Assembly: GCA_947306035.1 (NCBI GenBank) | Contig: CAMZFG010000102.1 | Coordinates: forward strand, 1 to 5,031 | Length of the DNA stretch: 5,031 nt | Source of the DNA: an uncultured Clostridia bacterium | GTDB lineage: Bacteria > Bacillota > Clostridia > Oscillospirales > CAG-272 | Direction of reading: 5' to 3' | In this document: positions 4,978 to 5,031 of the stretch, piece by piece | Position numbering within the stretch: the stretch's first letter is position 1 | How the letters are laid out: every line of letters starts with the position of its first letter | Translations under genes and position numbers: made by a program | Notes under the pieces: generated by a model | What the model saw: only the letters and a program-made list of their open reading frames with translations | Databases searched by the model: none | Told to the model about the DNA's origin: nothing

Positions 4978-5031
4978 ATGAAATGTCCCAACTGCGGCTA
5001 TCCCGATAGCAAGGTCATCGACTCCCGCCCC
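4978..5031 (+). CDS. nrdR: transcriptional repressor NrdR, N-terminal 18 codons (3' truncated by window edge)
   Basis: The visible product is MKCPNCGYPDSKVIDSRP, the characteristic N-terminus of NrdR. It contains the first CxxC pair (C3, C6) of its zinc ribbon and the conserved D-S-R-P segment. The rest of the zinc ribbon and the ATP-cone domain lie beyond the window. Known of the family: NrdR is a roughly 150-residue, nucleotide-sensing repressor that binds NrdR boxes upstream of ribonucleotide reductase operons and adjusts dNTP supply. The start is fixed by family length and by an in-frame TGA at 4972-4974, two codons upstream, which rules out a longer version. It has its own promoter (4902-4930). 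I see no convincing NrdR box in front of it, so autoregulation is not indicated here. Confidence 0.92.
   Translation, partial: MKCPNCGYPDSKVIDSRP

Overview
The window most likely comes from a Firmicutes (Clostridia-type) chromosome with a fairly GC-rich genome. The grounds are purine-rich AGGAG-type ribosome binding sites, hairpin-plus-U-tract terminators, consensus sigma-A promoters, a protein resembling the clostridial DUF6514 family, and the start of nrdR. I cannot place it below class level. Many intergenic elements are strong enough to define the transcription units.

Left part (1-2954): a + strand operon whose beginning is outside the window. It ends with the C-terminal half of a DUF2791/BrxD-like P-loop ATPase. 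This is followed, with a 4-nt GTGA junction, by an Lhr-like superfamily 2 helicase of 748 residues. BrxD plus an Lhr-like helicase (BrxHI) is the accessory pair of type 2 BREX phage defence. Related ATPase-helicase pairs also occur outside complete BREX loci, so this looks like the 3' end of a BREX-like or derived defence operon. The operon closes at a perfect 12-bp hairpin that also serves the convergent gene to its right.

Middle part (2964-4299): two - strand transcription units, each encoding a membrane protein I do not recognise. The first has 261 residues, six predicted membrane segments and a cytoplasmic tail built on seven (PAEE) repeats. It is driven by a perfect TTGACA-N17-TATAAT promoter. 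The second has 72 residues and two predicted membrane segments. It has a long leader with a 14-bp perfect palindrome and ends at another bidirectional terminator. The two genes share an almost identical 17-nt leader around their ribosome binding sites.

Right part (4300-5031): an AT-rich divergent intergenic region, then a 91-residue DUF6514-like gene with its own extended -10 promoter and strong terminator. The window ends with the first 18 codons of nrdR, the zinc-ribbon/ATP-cone repressor of ribonucleotide reductase genes, behind a very good promoter of its own. These genes appear to be independent housekeeping or hypothetical units. Only the first two genes look functionally linked to each other.
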